Shown here: positions 1 to 8,655 of the stretch, one piece after another
Numbering within the stretch: position 1 is the stretch's first letter
Layout of the letters: each line of letters starts with the position of its first letter
Source of the DNA: Bradyrhizobium aeschynomenes
GTDB taxonomy: Bacteria; Pseudomonadota; Alphaproteobacteria; Rhizobiales; Xanthobacteraceae
Direction: 5' to 3'
NCBI RefSeq assembly: GCF_013178945.1
Contig: NZ_JABFDM010000010.1
Coordinates: 62,001 to 126,000, forward strand
DNA length: 64,000 bases
The notes under the pieces: generated by a model
The model's input: only the letters and a program-made list of their open reading frames with translations
Database searches by the model: none
What the model was told of the DNA's origin: nothing
Program-made: the position numbers and the translations under genes

Positions 1-548
1 GCCGCGGCGCTTCGCCGCGAATAATGCAGCACCGCCTCGATCGCATTCGCCGCGAACGCCTCGCAGACGCCGCGCGGCAGCGCCGTCACCGGCGCCATCC
101 GATAGACCGTCTGCGTGGTGACGTCGAAGCCGCGCCCGGCGAGCTCGGCGGCAAGGTCGCGCGAAATATCGGCACCGGCCAGATAGAGGAGCGTCGCCTT
201 GGCGTCGATCACGGCGCTGTTCGCGATGGTGTCGCGCAGCGCCGTCGCATCGCCCGAGGCCGAGATCACCCGGGTGAAGCCGGCATCGCGCGCGGCCGCT
301 GCGGTCTGGTCGCCGACCGCGAACAGCGGCAGGTCGAGCAAGGCGGAACCGGGCAGCTGCGGCGCGGCCGCGCGCAGCGCATTCGACGAGGTGATGACGA
401 CGGCGGCGACGTCGTGGCCGACGTCCCCCGGTAGCGCCACCGGCTCGAAGCGCAGCATCGGCGCCAGCAGCACGTCGAAGCCGCGCGCGCGAAGCGCGGC
501 AGCGGTGCGTTCATTGTCGGGGGCGGGACGGGTCACCAGCACGGCCAT
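1..548 (-). CDS. hemD: Uroporphyrinogen-III synthase (partial, runs off the left edge)
   Basis: About 182 N-terminal residues are visible, starting at ATG 548 with MAVLVTRPAPDNERTA; the C-terminal part lies outside the window. HemD proteins open with this V-L-V-T-R-P strand and contain an ITSSNALRA segment, which is present here around residues 52-60. The family cyclises and inverts ring D of hydroxymethylbilane to give uroporphyrinogen III, the branch point for haem, bacteriochlorophyll and cobalamin. It is transcribed away from tsaD, from which it is separated by about 115 bp. In related genomes hemD sits divergent from tsaD, which supports the call. Family assignment rests on motif memory, not a search. 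Confidence 0.85.
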   Translation of the reverse strand, partial: MAVLVTRPAPDNERTAAALRARGFDVLLAPMLRFEPVALPGDVGHDVAAVVITSSNALRAAAPQLPGSALLDLPLFAVGDQTAAAARDAGFTRVISASGDATALRDTIANSAVIDAKATLLYLAGADISRDLAAELAGRGFDVTTQTVYRMAPVTALPRGVCEAFAANAIEAVLHYSRRSAA

Positions 549-664
549 GTGCTATGCTCCCGTCGAATCCGGTTCGGCCGGGCTGCAATGGACTGGTGAT
601 TGCACCTGGCGACCTCGTGGTGTTAGGCGGTTCTGCGCACTCATAATGACCAAAAGGGTTGAGA

Positions 665-1756
665 TTGGGTAACGATACGACAACGCTCGTGCTCGGCATC
701 GAAACCACCTGCGACGAGACCGCCGCGGCCGTGGTCGCGCGTGATTCGGACGGCAAGGGGCGGATCCTCTCCAACGTCGTGCGTTCGCAGACCGATGAAC
801 ACGCCCTCTATGGCGGCGTGGTTCCCGAGATCGCGGCGCGCGCCCATGTCGACATGCTCGATCACCTCATCGACGCCGCGATGCGCGAAGCCGGCCTCGA
901 CTATGCCGCGCTCGGCGGCGTCGCCGCGGCCGCGGGTCCTGGCCTGATCGGCGGCGTCATCGTCGGGCTCACCACCGCAAAAGCCATTGCGCTCGTGCAC
1001 GACACGCCGCTGATCGCGGTCAACCATCTCGAGGCGCACGCGCTGACGCCGCGTCTCACCGATGCAATCGACTTCCCCTATTGCCTGTTCCTGGCGTCGG
1101 GCGGTCACACCCAGATCGTCGCGGTCGCCGGCGTCGGCGATTACATCCGGCTCGGCACCACCGTCGACGACGCCATGGGCGAGGCGTTCGACAAGGTCGC
1201 CAAGATGCTGGGTCTGCCCTATCCCGGCGGACCCCAGGTCGAGCAGGCCGCGCGCAACGGCGATGCGGCGCGCTTCGCGTTTCCGCGTCCGATGCAGGGC
1301 CGCAGCGATGCCAACTTCTCGCTGTCTGGCCTGAAGACTGCCGTGCGCAACGAGATCGGCCGGATGGAGTCCGTCGGCGAGCAGGACACAGCCGATCTCT
1401 GCGCCAGCTTCCAGGCCGCGGTGCTGGAGTCGACCGCCGACCGTCTGCGCGTTGGCCTCGATCTGTTCAAGCAGCGCTTCGGCGCCCCGACCGCCCTGGT
1501 CGCCGCCGGCGGCGTCGCCGCCAACCAGGCGATTCGTGGCGCGCTCGACGACGTCGCGCAAGCTGCCGGCACCCGCCTGATCATGCCGCCGCCGGCGCTG
1601 TGCACCGACAACGGCGCGATGATCGCCTGGGCCGGACTGGAGCGGCTCGCGCTCGGTCTCGTCGACGGCATGGATGCCGCGCCCCGCGCGCGCTGGCTGC
1701 TGGATGCCAATGCCAGCGTGCCCGGAAAGTTCGCCAACACCCGCGCGGGGTTTTGA
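665..1756 (+). CDS. tsaD: tRNA N6-adenosine threonylcarbamoyltransferase
   Basis: Kae1/TsaD family, about 363 residues, normal length. It transfers the threonylcarbamoyl group to A37 of ANN-decoding tRNAs, working with TsaB and TsaE. The ASKHA-fold start GIETTCDET is at residues 11-19 and the metal-binding H121-LEA-H125 motif is clear; SGGHTQ follows. Two in-frame TTG codons are possible. I prefer TTG 665 because an AAAGGG Shine-Dalgarno at 653-658 sits about six bases before it, whereas TTG 659 would abut the ribosome site. Its stop is followed by paired hairpins before gpsA, which is probably co-oriented rather than tightly coupled. Confidence 0.95.
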   Translation: MGNDTTTLVLGIETTCDETAAAVVARDSDGKGRILSNVVRSQTDEHALYGGVVPEIAARAHVDMLDHLIDAAMREAGLDYAALGGVAAAAGPGLIGGVIVGLTTAKAIALVHDTPLIAVNHLEAHALTPRLTDAIDFPYCLFLASGGHTQIVAVAGVGDYIRLGTTVDDAMGEAFDKVAKMLGLPYPGGPQVEQAARNGDAARFAFPRPMQGRSDANFSLSGLKTAVRNEIGRMESVGEQDTADLCASFQAAVLESTADRLRVGLDLFKQRFGAPTALVAAGGVAANQAIRGALDDVAQAAGTRLIMPPPALCTDNGAMIAWAGLERLALGLVDGMDAAPRARWLLDANASVPGKFANTRAGF

Positions 1757-1786
1757 GACGTGCGCACATCGCCTCTCCACGCCTCG

Positions 1787-1860
1787 CCCGCAAGCGGGGC
1801 ACGTGTCAACCTCGCCCCGCTTGCGGGCAGAGGTCGGATCGCATCGGGAGATGCGATCCG
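1787..1860. repeat. Double-hairpin intergenic palindrome between tsaD and gpsA
   Basis: Two consecutive perfect inverted repeats. The first has 13-bp arms at 1787-1799 and 1815-1827 (CCCGCAAGCGGGG). The second has 10-bp arms at 1835-1844 and 1851-1860 (CGGATCGCAT). There is no T-tract, so this looks like a REP-type palindromic element rather than a rho-independent terminator. It could still stabilise the 3' end of tsaD mRNA. Confidence 0.7.
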
Positions 1861-1883
1861 GGTGAGGGGATGAGCGTGGGGCG

Positions 1884-2864
1884 ATGACTCGCTTCCAAAC
1901 CCTCTCCATCATCGGTGCTGGCGCGTGGGGCACCGCGCTTGCCGCCGTTGCCGCGCGCGCGGGCCGTGACGTCACGCTCTACGCCCGCGACGCCGACCAC
2001 GCCGCGCGCATCGCCGCTGCGCGCGAGAATCCGCGCCTGCCCGGCATTCCGCTGGCCGGTGGCATCGCCATCACCGCCGACCTCGTGCGCGCCGCGCGCG
2101 CCGATGCCGTCCTCATCGTCGTCCCTGCGCAGCACCTGCGCGGCGCCGTCATGCATCTTGCGCCACTGCTCCGTCCGCGCACGCCGCTGATCGCCTGCGC
2201 CAAGGGCATCGAGCACGGCACCCACAAATTCATGACCGAGATCATCGCGGAGGCCGCGCCGAGCGCGATCCCCGCCATCCTCTCAGGCCCGAGCTTCGCC
2301 GACGACGTCGCGCGCGGCCTGCCGACTGCGGTGACGCTCGCCGCGCCTGACGAGGTGCAGGCGGCCGATCTCGTGCAGGCGCTGGGTTCGCCGACCTTCC
2401 GGCCCTATCACTCGACCGACGTGCGCGGCGTCGAGATCGGCGGCGCCGCCAAGAACGTGCTGGCGATCGCCGCCGGCATCGTCTCGGGGCGCAATCTCGG
2501 CGCCTCCGCGCTGGCGGCGCTGACCACGCGCGGCTTTGCCGAGCTGGTCCGGCTCGGCCGCGCCTATGGCGCGCGCAGCGAGACGCTGACCGGCCTGTCC
2601 GGCCTCGGCGATCTCATCCTCACCTGCGCCGGCCCGCAATCCCGCAATTTCGCCGCCGGTCTCGCGCTCGGCCGCGGCGCGTCGCCGCCCGCCGGCAAGC
2701 TGGCGGAGGGCCAGTACACCGCGCCGGTTCTGGTCGAACTCGCGGCGTCGCGCGGGGTGGAGATGCCGGTCGCGCAGGCCGTCGCCGCGATCCTGTCGGG
2801 CGCGGTCACGATCGACGCTGCGATCGAAGGATTGATGATGCGGCCGTTCAAGGCCGAACAGTGA
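1884..2864 (+). CDS. gpsA: Glycerol-3-phosphate dehydrogenase [NAD(P)+]
   Basis: 326 residues, usual length. It reduces dihydroxyacetone phosphate to sn-glycerol 3-phosphate for phospholipid synthesis in the cytosol. The N-terminal Rossmann motif GAGAWG is at residues 11-16, and the substrate/catalytic region GGAAKNVLAIAAG contains the conserved lysine. The C-terminal domain carries the family's GLSGLGDLILTC segment. It starts at ATG 1884 after GTGGGGCG, 127 bp downstream of tsaD across a hairpin repeat. tsaD-gpsA adjacency is common in alphaproteobacteria. Confidence 0.96.
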   Translation: MTRFQTLSIIGAGAWGTALAAVAARAGRDVTLYARDADHAARIAAARENPRLPGIPLAGGIAITADLVRAARADAVLIVVPAQHLRGAVMHLAPLLRPRTPLIACAKGIEHGTHKFMTEIIAEAAPSAIPAILSGPSFADDVARGLPTAVTLAAPDEVQAADLVQALGSPTFRPYHSTDVRGVEIGGAAKNVLAIAAGIVSGRNLGASALAALTTRGFAELVRLGRAYGARSETLTGLSGLGDLILTCAGPQSRNFAAGLALGRGASPPAGKLAEGQYTAPVLVELAASRGVEMPVAQAVAAILSGAVTIDAAIEGLMMRPFKAEQ

Positions 2865-3003
2865 GCCGGATCGCTGGGCAAAAGCGCGATGCCCTTGCTC
2901 TAAACTGTTGACCCGGCGATTGCCGTCTTCTTTGATCCGCCCGCCGAGCCATGCTGCAATCCGCGTGAGACCGGCGCTGCCGTGATCTGAGGACGATGCG
3001 CAT

Positions 3004-3417
3004 ATGAGCTACTGGCTGGTGAAATCCGAACCCTCGGTGTGGTCCTGGGACCAGCAGGTGGAGAAGGGCGCGAAGGGCGAGGCCTGGACCGGCGTGCGCA
3101 ACTACACGGCGCGGCAGAATCTGGTGGCGATGAAGAAGGGCGAGCTCGCCTTCTACTACCATTCCAACGAGGGCAAGGAGATCGTCGGCATCGCCGAGAT
3201 CATCAAGGAGGCCTATCCCGATCCGACCGACAAGACCGGCAAATTCGTCTGCGTCGACATCAAGGCGCACAAGGCCTTCAAGACTCCGGTCACGCTGGCC
3301 GCGATCAAGGCAGATCCGAAGCTGTCGGAGATGGCGCTCGTCAAACAGTCGCGTTTGTCAGTGCAGCCCGTGACGTCGGAGGAGTGGAAGCACATCTGCA
3401 AGCTGGGCGGAGTGTAG
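3004..3417 (+). CDS. EVE domain-containing protein
   Basis: 137 residues, essentially one EVE domain. The start YWLVKSEP and the AWTGVRNYTARQN segment are diagnostic of the thymocyte-nuclear-protein-1/EVE family, a PUA-like fold thought to read modified bases in nucleic acid. No nuclease or other effector is fused or adjacent, so this is the common stand-alone housekeeping form rather than a modification-dependent restriction enzyme. It follows gpsA in the same direction after 139 bp. Exact ligand unknown. Confidence 0.9.
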   Translation: MSYWLVKSEPSVWSWDQQVEKGAKGEAWTGVRNYTARQNLVAMKKGELAFYYHSNEGKEIVGIAEIIKEAYPDPTDKTGKFVCVDIKAHKAFKTPVTLAAIKADPKLSEMALVKQSRLSVQPVTSEEWKHICKLGGV

Positions 3418-3511
3418 GGACGACTGCGCTGTCCTAGCGTCAGTGGCTCCCAATGCGAGCCTAGCGCGCGACACCGATTGTTGCGCGCCAGTGCGGCTCC
3501 CACTGGCCTCC

Positions 3512-3547
3512 AAAAAAGAAAGGGGCCCCAGCTTGCGCTGGAGCCCC
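3512..3547 (-). terminator. Rho-independent terminator of amtB (first copy)
   Basis: Read on the minus strand: an 11-bp GC-rich stem (arms 3537-3547 and 3522-3532, one G-T pair) with a four-base loop, followed by TTTCTTTTTT-like sequence at 3512-3521. It lies 80 bp past the amtB stop and ends the glnK-amtB transcript. Confidence 0.9.
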
Positions 3548-3627
3548 TCAACGGTCAGGGCATTGCCGGGTATTTGCCCGAACCGAAGTTGCGGACCTGG
3601 CCCCGTGGGGCCAAGTCCCGGGAGAAC

Positions 3628-5130
3628 TCAGTAGTTGTAGGCGCGCTCGCCGTGGTCGGTGATGTCCAGACCCTCGCGCTCCTGCTCGACGGTCGGGCGC
3701 AGGCCGATGACCACGTCGACGACCTTGTAGAGGATCGCCGAGCCGACACCCGACCACACCAGCGTGGCGACGACAGCCTTGATCTGCGCCAGCATCTGCG
3801 TGGCGAAGTCGTAGGTGCCGGCGTTGTTGCCGGTGATGTTGGTGTAGTCGGTGATGCCGACACCACCGAGCGCGGGGTTGACCAGGATGCCGGTGCCGAG
3901 CGCGCCGATGATGCCGCCGATGCAGTGCACGCCGAACACGTCCAGCGCGTCGTCATAGCCGAGCGCGTTCTTCACGGTGGAGACGAAGAACAGGCAGACC
4001 GGAGAGACGATCAGGCCGAGGACCAGCGCGCCGATCGGGCCGGCGAGACCGGAGGCCGGAGTGACGGCGACGAGACCGGCGACCGCACCCGAGCAGATGC
4101 CGAGCAGCGAGGGCTTGCCCTTGACGGCCCATTCGCACAGCAGCCAGGACAGCGCCGCACCGGCAGTGGCGACCATGGTGTTGACGAAGGCCAGCGCGGT
4201 GACGCCGTTCGATTCCAGGTTGGAGCCGGCGTTGAAGCCGAACCAGCCGACCCACAGCAGCGCGGCGCCGATCATCGTCATGGTCAGCGAGTGCGGAGCC
4301 ATCAGCTCCTTGCCGTAGCCGGTGCGCTTGCCGATCAGGACCGCGCCCACCAGACCGGCGATGCCGGCGTTGATGTGAACGACGGTGCCGCCCGCGAAGT
4401 CGAGGGCGCCGGCGCCGGCGAGCCAACCGACGGCGCCGGTGACTTCGTCGAGCTTGGCCTGGGCGGCGGTCTTGGCGGCAGCGTCGCCAGCGGCGGCGAG
4501 AGCCTTGGCAGCGGCGGCGACATCATCGGGAGCGGCGATGTACCAGACCCAGTGCGCGATCGGGAAGTAGATGAAGGTGACCCAGAGCAGCACGAACAGC
4601 ATCACCGCCGAGAACTTGATGCGCTCGGCGAAGGCGCCGACGATCAGGGCCGGAGTGATCATCGCGAAGGTCATCTGGAACACGAAATAGGCGAGCTCCG
4701 GAATCACCACGCCGTTCGAGAACGTCGCCGCCGTGGAGTTGGCGTCGACGCCCTTCAGGAAGGCCTTGCCGAAGCCGCCGATCCACGAGGTCATGCTGCC
4801 GCCGTCGGTGAAGGCGAGCGAGTAGCCGTAGAGCGTCCAGACCACGCCGACCATCGCGACGATCGCGAACACCTGGGTGAGAACGGAGGCCATGTTCTTG
4901 GTGCGGACCAGGCCGCCATAGAACAGCGCCAGGCCGGGGACGGACATCATCAGAACGAGGGCGCTGGACACGAGCATCCAGGCGACGTCGCCCTTGTTGG
5001 GAACGGGGGCGGCTGCGGCAGCGGCGGCCGGTGCATCTTCAGCGAATGCCATATCGGCGAGGCCTGCAACGCAGAGCCCGGCAATTGCGAGCGTGACCCA
5101 TCCCGCGCTGGTTGGACGTTTGAACGTCAT
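3628..5130 (-). CDS. amtB: Ammonium transporter (first copy)
   Basis: 500 residues with a signal peptide (about 1-30) and eleven predicted membrane spans. It is an inner-membrane channel for ammonium uptake, gated by the trimeric PII protein GlnK. Family marks include LALFYGGLVRTKN near the first span, GGTVVHINAG with one of the pore histidines, and ALDVFGVHCIGG with the other. Residues about 205-245 hold an Ala/Lys-rich periplasmic insertion, an ordinary source of length variation. It is the second gene of a glnK-amtB operon (40 bp gap) that ends in a strong terminator. Confidence 0.96.
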   Translation of the reverse strand: MTFKRPTSAGWVTLAIAGLCVAGLADMAFAEDAPAAAAAAAPVPNKGDVAWMLVSSALVLMMSVPGLALFYGGLVRTKNMASVLTQVFAIVAMVGVVWTLYGYSLAFTDGGSMTSWIGGFGKAFLKGVDANSTAATFSNGVVIPELAYFVFQMTFAMITPALIVGAFAERIKFSAVMLFVLLWVTFIYFPIAHWVWYIAAPDDVAAAAKALAAAGDAAAKTAAQAKLDEVTGAVGWLAGAGALDFAGGTVVHINAGIAGLVGAVLIGKRTGYGKELMAPHSLTMTMIGAALLWVGWFGFNAGSNLESNGVTALAFVNTMVATAGAALSWLLCEWAVKGKPSLLGICSGAVAGLVAVTPASGLAGPIGALVLGLIVSPVCLFFVSTVKNALGYDDALDVFGVHCIGGIIGALGTGILVNPALGGVGITDYTNITGNNAGTYDFATQMLAQIKAVVATLVWSGVGSAILYKVVDVVIGLRPTVEQEREGLDITDHGERAYNY

Positions 5131-5169
5131 TTTATTCTACTCCGTAAGTGTTCTGGTTTGAGCGCGAAA

Positions 5170-5508
5170 TCAGAGGGCCGCAGCGTCCGCTTCGCCGGTG
5201 CGGATGCGCACGGCGTGGTCGAGGCTGATGACGAAGATCTTGCCGTCGCCGATCTGGCCGGTCTTGGCGGCCGAAGAGATGGCATCGATGGTCTTGTCGA
5301 CCTGGTCCGACGGAATCGCGACCTCGATCTTGATCTTGGGCAGGAAGCTCACCGCATATTCGGCCCCGCGGTAGATTTCCGTATGGCCCTTCTGACGGCC
5401 GTATCCCTTCACTTCGGTGACCGTGAGACCATGAACGCCGATGGCGGTCAGGGCGTCCCGGACTTCTTCGAGCTTGAATGGCTTAATGATCGCCATAACA
5501 ATTTTCAT
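5170..5508 (-). CDS. glnK: Nitrogen regulatory protein P-II (first copy)
   Basis: 112 residues, canonical PII length. Starts MKIVMAIIKPFKLEEVRDAL. The T-loop reads KGYGRQKGHTEIYRGAEY, including the tyrosine that GlnD uridylylates, and the C-terminal signature GDGKIFV is present. PII senses 2-oxoglutarate, ATP/ADP and uridylylation state, and blocks AmtB when nitrogen is plentiful. Located directly upstream of amtB and downstream of a sigma-54-type promoter, so nitrogen-starvation induction through NtrC is likely. Confidence 0.96.
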   Translation of the reverse strand: MKIVMAIIKPFKLEEVRDALTAIGVHGLTVTEVKGYGRQKGHTEIYRGAEYAVSFLPKIKIEVAIPSDQVDKTIDAISSAAKTGQIGDGKIFVISLDHAVRIRTGEADAAAL

Positions 5509-5613
5509 GGGTCCTATCCCCGCTTGGGCCCGGCACGGACGTTACCGAGCGCTTCTTGTCGACTGAGGTTCACCACGCGAGCTTCACGACGCGGGCACAG
5601 CCGGGGGGCTAGA

Positions 5614-5629
5614 ATCAAATGCCGTGCCA
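5614..5629 (-). promoter_or_regulatory. Sigma-54 promoter of glnK-amtB
   Basis: On the minus strand: TGGCAC (5629-5624), five bases, TTGAT (5618-5614). This matches the -24/-12 consensus TGGCAC-N5-TTGCA/T with one change in the -12 element. It lies about 105 bp before the glnK ATG. Confidence 0.75.
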
Positions 5630-5713
5630 GACGGCTGGTCACGGCTAACAAGCCATGAATCCTGACCTTTTCAGCCTTGAGGGGGGTGGGATGGGCCTGT
5701 GCCATTCCGTCGC

Positions 5714-5750
5714 GCCCAATGAATGGGCAGACGTGCGCAATAAATGCGCA
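5714..5750. promoter_or_regulatory. Tandem NtrC-like enhancer palindromes
   Basis: Two inverted repeats: GCCCA-N5-TGGGC (5714-5728) and TGCGCA-N5-TGCGCA (5734-5750). Their centres are about 21 bp apart, two helical turns, and they lie about 90-130 bp upstream of the sigma-54 promoter. Arm-N5-arm geometry and position fit NtrC sites; the sequence match to the enteric consensus is partial. Confidence 0.55.
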
Positions 5751-5834
5751 TGTCTGGCTCAGGACACAAAGCTGCTCACTGAGCGGGCAGAATCCGCCGA
5801 CTCAGAACCGATCAATTGGCGCCGAATCCTGCAA

Positions 5835-7145
5835 TTACTGCAGCGCCTCGCCATGCTGGGAGATGTCGAGCCCCTCCAGCTCGTGCTCGCGCGACACCCG
5901 CAATGGCACGAAGGCGCTGACCAGCTTCAGCAGTCCCCAGGTGACCCCGCCGGACCACACCAAGGTCACGGCGACGCCATAGAGCTGGACCGCGAGCTGC
6001 TTGGGGTTGCCCTCGATCAGCCCGGCGGTGCCGCCGATCGCGGCGGTGGCGAACACGCCGGCCAGCACGGTTCCGGTCAGACCGCCGACGCCGTGGACGC
6101 CGAACACGTCGAGCGAATCGTCATAGTTGAAGCGGTGTTTCAGCGAGGTGCAGGCCCAGTAGCAGATGATGCCGGCGACCGCGCCGATTACCAGGCCGTG
6201 CCAGGGCGCCACGAAGCCGGAGGCGGGGGTGATCGTGCCGAGGCCGGCGACCGCGCCGGAGATCATGCCGAGCACCGACGGCTTGCGGCGGGTCGACCAT
6301 TCCAGCGCGCCCCAGGTCACCGCGCCGGCACAGGCCGCCAAGTGCGTGGTGAGGATGGCCATCACGGCATGCGCGTTGGCGCCCAGCGCCGAGCCGCCAT
6401 TGAAGCCGAACCAGCCGACCCAGAGCAGGCCGGTGCCGACCACGGCGAGCGACAGGTCGAACGGCGAGAGGTTCTCCGAGCCGTAGCCCTGCCGCCGTCC
6501 CATCACCAGCGCGGCGACCAGGCCGGCGGTGCCGGCGGAGAGATGCACCACGAGGCCGCCGGCGAAGTCGACGGTGCCGGCCTGGGCGAGGAAGCCGCCG
6601 CCCCAGATCCAATGCGCCAGCGGGACGTAGACGAAGACGAACCAGGCGATGCTGAACAGCAGGTAGGCCGAGAAGCGCATGCGGTCGGCCACCGAGCCCG
6701 CCACCAGCGCCACCGTGATGATCGCGAACGTCATCTGGTACAGCATGAACAGCGCTTCCGGGATGGTCTTGGCGCCGGGATGAACGCTGTCCATGCCCAT
6801 GCCGGCCAGGAAGGCGCGGTCGAGCGTGCCGATCCAGTTGCCGTCGCCGACGAAGGCCAGCGAATAGCCGAACGCGACCCACAGGATCGAGATCAGCATC
6901 ACGGCCGCGAGGCTCTGCGCCATTGTCGCCAGCACGTTCTTCTTGCGCACCATGCCCGAGTAGAACAACGCCAGCCCCGGGATCGTCATCATCAGCACCA
7001 GCGCGGTGGCGACGATCATCCAGGCGGTGTCGGCCGGCTCGATCGTGGACGGCACTGCCGCCCGGACGGGTGTGGTGAAGATCGCAACGCCTGCTGCAGC
7101 CAAAGCTGCAGTCGCGCGCAGGCAACGAGACGCGCAGGCCCCCAT
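5835..7145 (-). CDS. amtB: Ammonium transporter (second copy)
   Basis: 436 residues, a shorter paralogue of the other ammonium channel in the window. Signal peptide at about 1-29, then eleven spans. Motifs: LALFYSGMVRKKN, GGLVVHLSAG and SLDVFGVHGVGG. It lacks the Ala-rich insertion of the first copy, so the two genes are diverged and not a recent duplication. Downstream of its own glnK with an 84-bp gap. The duplicated pairs presumably give channels of different affinity or different regulation. Confidence 0.95.
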   Translation of the reverse strand: MGACASRCLRATAALAAAGVAIFTTPVRAAVPSTIEPADTAWMIVATALVLMMTIPGLALFYSGMVRKKNVLATMAQSLAAVMLISILWVAFGYSLAFVGDGNWIGTLDRAFLAGMGMDSVHPGAKTIPEALFMLYQMTFAIITVALVAGSVADRMRFSAYLLFSIAWFVFVYVPLAHWIWGGGFLAQAGTVDFAGGLVVHLSAGTAGLVAALVMGRRQGYGSENLSPFDLSLAVVGTGLLWVGWFGFNGGSALGANAHAVMAILTTHLAACAGAVTWGALEWSTRRKPSVLGMISGAVAGLGTITPASGFVAPWHGLVIGAVAGIICYWACTSLKHRFNYDDSLDVFGVHGVGGLTGTVLAGVFATAAIGGTAGLIEGNPKQLAVQLYGVAVTLVWSGGVTWGLLKLVSAFVPLRVSREHELEGLDISQHGEALQ

Positions 7146-7229
7146 GACAGTCCCCCCGGCATGTCAGATCAGATTGAAAGTTCTCGTTCCGCCGCGCCGT
7201 TGCGGCGGGCGTGCAGCCGTTGCGGCTGC

Positions 7230-7568
7230 CTACAGCGCGTCGGTGTCGGTCTCGCCGGTGCGGATGCGGCGGGCGTGGTCGATCGGCGTGACGAAGATCT
7301 TGCCGTCGCCGATCTGTCCGGTGCGCGCATGGGTGGTGATGACCTCGACGGCTTTCTCGGCGATATCCGAGTTGACCGCGATCTCGATGCGCAGCTTGGG
7401 CAGGAAGTTCACGATGTATTCGGCGCCCCGATAGATTTCGGTGTGGCCCTTCTGGCGGCCGTAACCCTTGACCTCGGTCACGGTCATGCCGTGGACGCCG
7501 ATCGCGGTGAGGGCCTGACGCACCTCGTCGAGCTTGAAGGGTTTGATGATCGCGACGACGAGCTTCAT
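7230..7568 (-). CDS. glnK: Nitrogen regulatory protein P-II (second copy)
   Basis: 112 residues starting at ATG 7568 (MKLVVAIIKPFKLDEV). An upstream in-frame ATG at 7631 would add a 21-residue Gln-rich leader not found in PII proteins, so it is rejected. The T-loop KGYGRQKGHTEIYRG is intact, as is GDGKIFV. First gene of the second glnK-amtB unit. I could not find a good sigma-54 site upstream, so its control may differ from the first copy. Confidence 0.95.
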   Translation of the reverse strand: MKLVVAIIKPFKLDEVRQALTAIGVHGMTVTEVKGYGRQKGHTEIYRGAEYIVNFLPKLRIEIAVNSDIAEKAVEVITTHARTGQIGDGKIFVTPIDHARRIRTGETDTDAL

Positions 7569-7774
7569 GGTCGGGCCTTGGTTTCCTCGGGTCTGGGCAG
7601 CCTGTTTTTGGAGCAGGCTTCGGACGGCCATTGTGGCCTGTTCCTAGGCAAATGGCACAAATTCAGCGCAGCGTTAAGTGAAAACGTCAGGAGTGACCGA
7701 TATCACTGAACGAAAGTCGACATCGCCCGACAGATTGAAGACGTTTTCCTGCCGCCTCCATTCAAGGACCACCC

Positions 7775-8650
7775 ATGTCGAATCGTTCCTGGTATTACGC
7801 AGAGCAAGGTCAGCAACAGGGCCCCATTTCGGAAGACGAGTTGCGCGACCTGATTGCCCGGAGCGTCGTGACTGCGGAAACGTTGCTGTGGAGCGACGGC
7901 ATGGCCGGCTGGGAGAAGGCCGGACGCATTCCCGGGCTGATGTCGGGTGGGCCGAGCATCGCGCCCGGTGGTCCGCCGGCCTTTGACCGCAGCGCCCCCG
8001 CCCCGGCGGGCGCGGTCTCGATCAAGCTCGGCACGTGGTCCTATCTGGGCTGGACGCTGCTGTATGTCATCGGCCAGTTCCTGATCGTGATCACGCCCTG
8101 GACCGCGGTCTATCTCTACCGCTACGTGGTGGAGCGGATCAGCGTGCCCGGCCGGCCGAACCTGTCCTTCATCGGACAGCCGCTGGAGATCTGGTACGTT
8201 TTCGTCGGCATGGGCGTGCTGACCTATGTCGGCATGAGCGATCAGCCGATCATCAAGCTCGCCGCCGTCATTGCCCAGGCGTTCCTCGGCTGGATGGTGA
8301 TGCGCTGGGTGCTGAGCCGGATCGCATCCAATGGCGAGCCGCTGCCGATCCATTTCGAAGGCAGCCCCGTCGTCTATTTCGCCTGGTATCTGGCGCTGAT
8401 CGTGTCGGTCGTGACCATCGTCGGCTGGGCCTGGGTTGCGGCTGCCTGGATGCGCTGGATCTGCCGCAACATCCAGGGCACGCGGCGCGAGGTGGTGTTC
8501 AACGGCACCGGCCTGCAGGTGCTGTGGCGCACCCTGGTGTTCGTGCTCGGCTCGTCGGTGATCATCCCGATCCCGTGGCTGCTGCGCTGGTACAGCGCCT
8601 GGTACATCTCCCAGTTCGCGCTGGTGCCGCGCACCACGCAGCCGACGTAG
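7775..8650 (+). CDS. GYF_2/DUF4339-domain membrane protein with triplicated membrane unit
   Basis: 291 residues. Residues about 5-52 form a GYF_2 (DUF4339) module: WYYAEQGQQQGPISEDEL, then LLWSDGMAGWEKA. The rest is membrane-embedded with about five spans. Three repeated units each start with a short strand ending F-x-G (SFIG, HFEG, VFNG) and continue into a hydrophobic helix ending in a Trp/Arg-rich segment; this resembles DUF898-type proteins. Function unknown; GYF-type modules usually bind proline-rich peptides. ATG 7775 is preceded by AAGGA. Convergent with tesB, five bases between stops. Confidence 0.75.
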   Translation: MSNRSWYYAEQGQQQGPISEDELRDLIARSVVTAETLLWSDGMAGWEKAGRIPGLMSGGPSIAPGGPPAFDRSAPAPAGAVSIKLGTWSYLGWTLLYVIGQFLIVITPWTAVYLYRYVVERISVPGRPNLSFIGQPLEIWYVFVGMGVLTYVGMSDQPIIKLAAVIAQAFLGWMVMRWVLSRIASNGEPLPIHFEGSPVVYFAWYLALIVSVVTIVGWAWVAAAWMRWICRNIQGTRREVVFNGTGLQVLWRTLVFVLGSSVIIPIPWLLRWYSAWYISQFALVPRTTQPT

Positions 8651-8655
8651 GTCGG

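Noticed and set aside
3478..5658. A 726-codon open frame on the plus strand
   Set aside because: It is antisense to amtB and glnK, whose proteins are strongly conserved. The translated product is Asp/Arg/Gly/His-rich low complexity, the usual shadow of a high-GC gene.
5655..7709. A 684-codon open frame on the plus strand
   Set aside because: Antisense to the second glnK-amtB pair; same shadow composition and no recognisable domain.
7569..7774. Sigma-54 promoter upstream of the second glnK
   Set aside because: TGGCAC-like and TTGC-like strings occur but never with the required five-base spacing and orientation.
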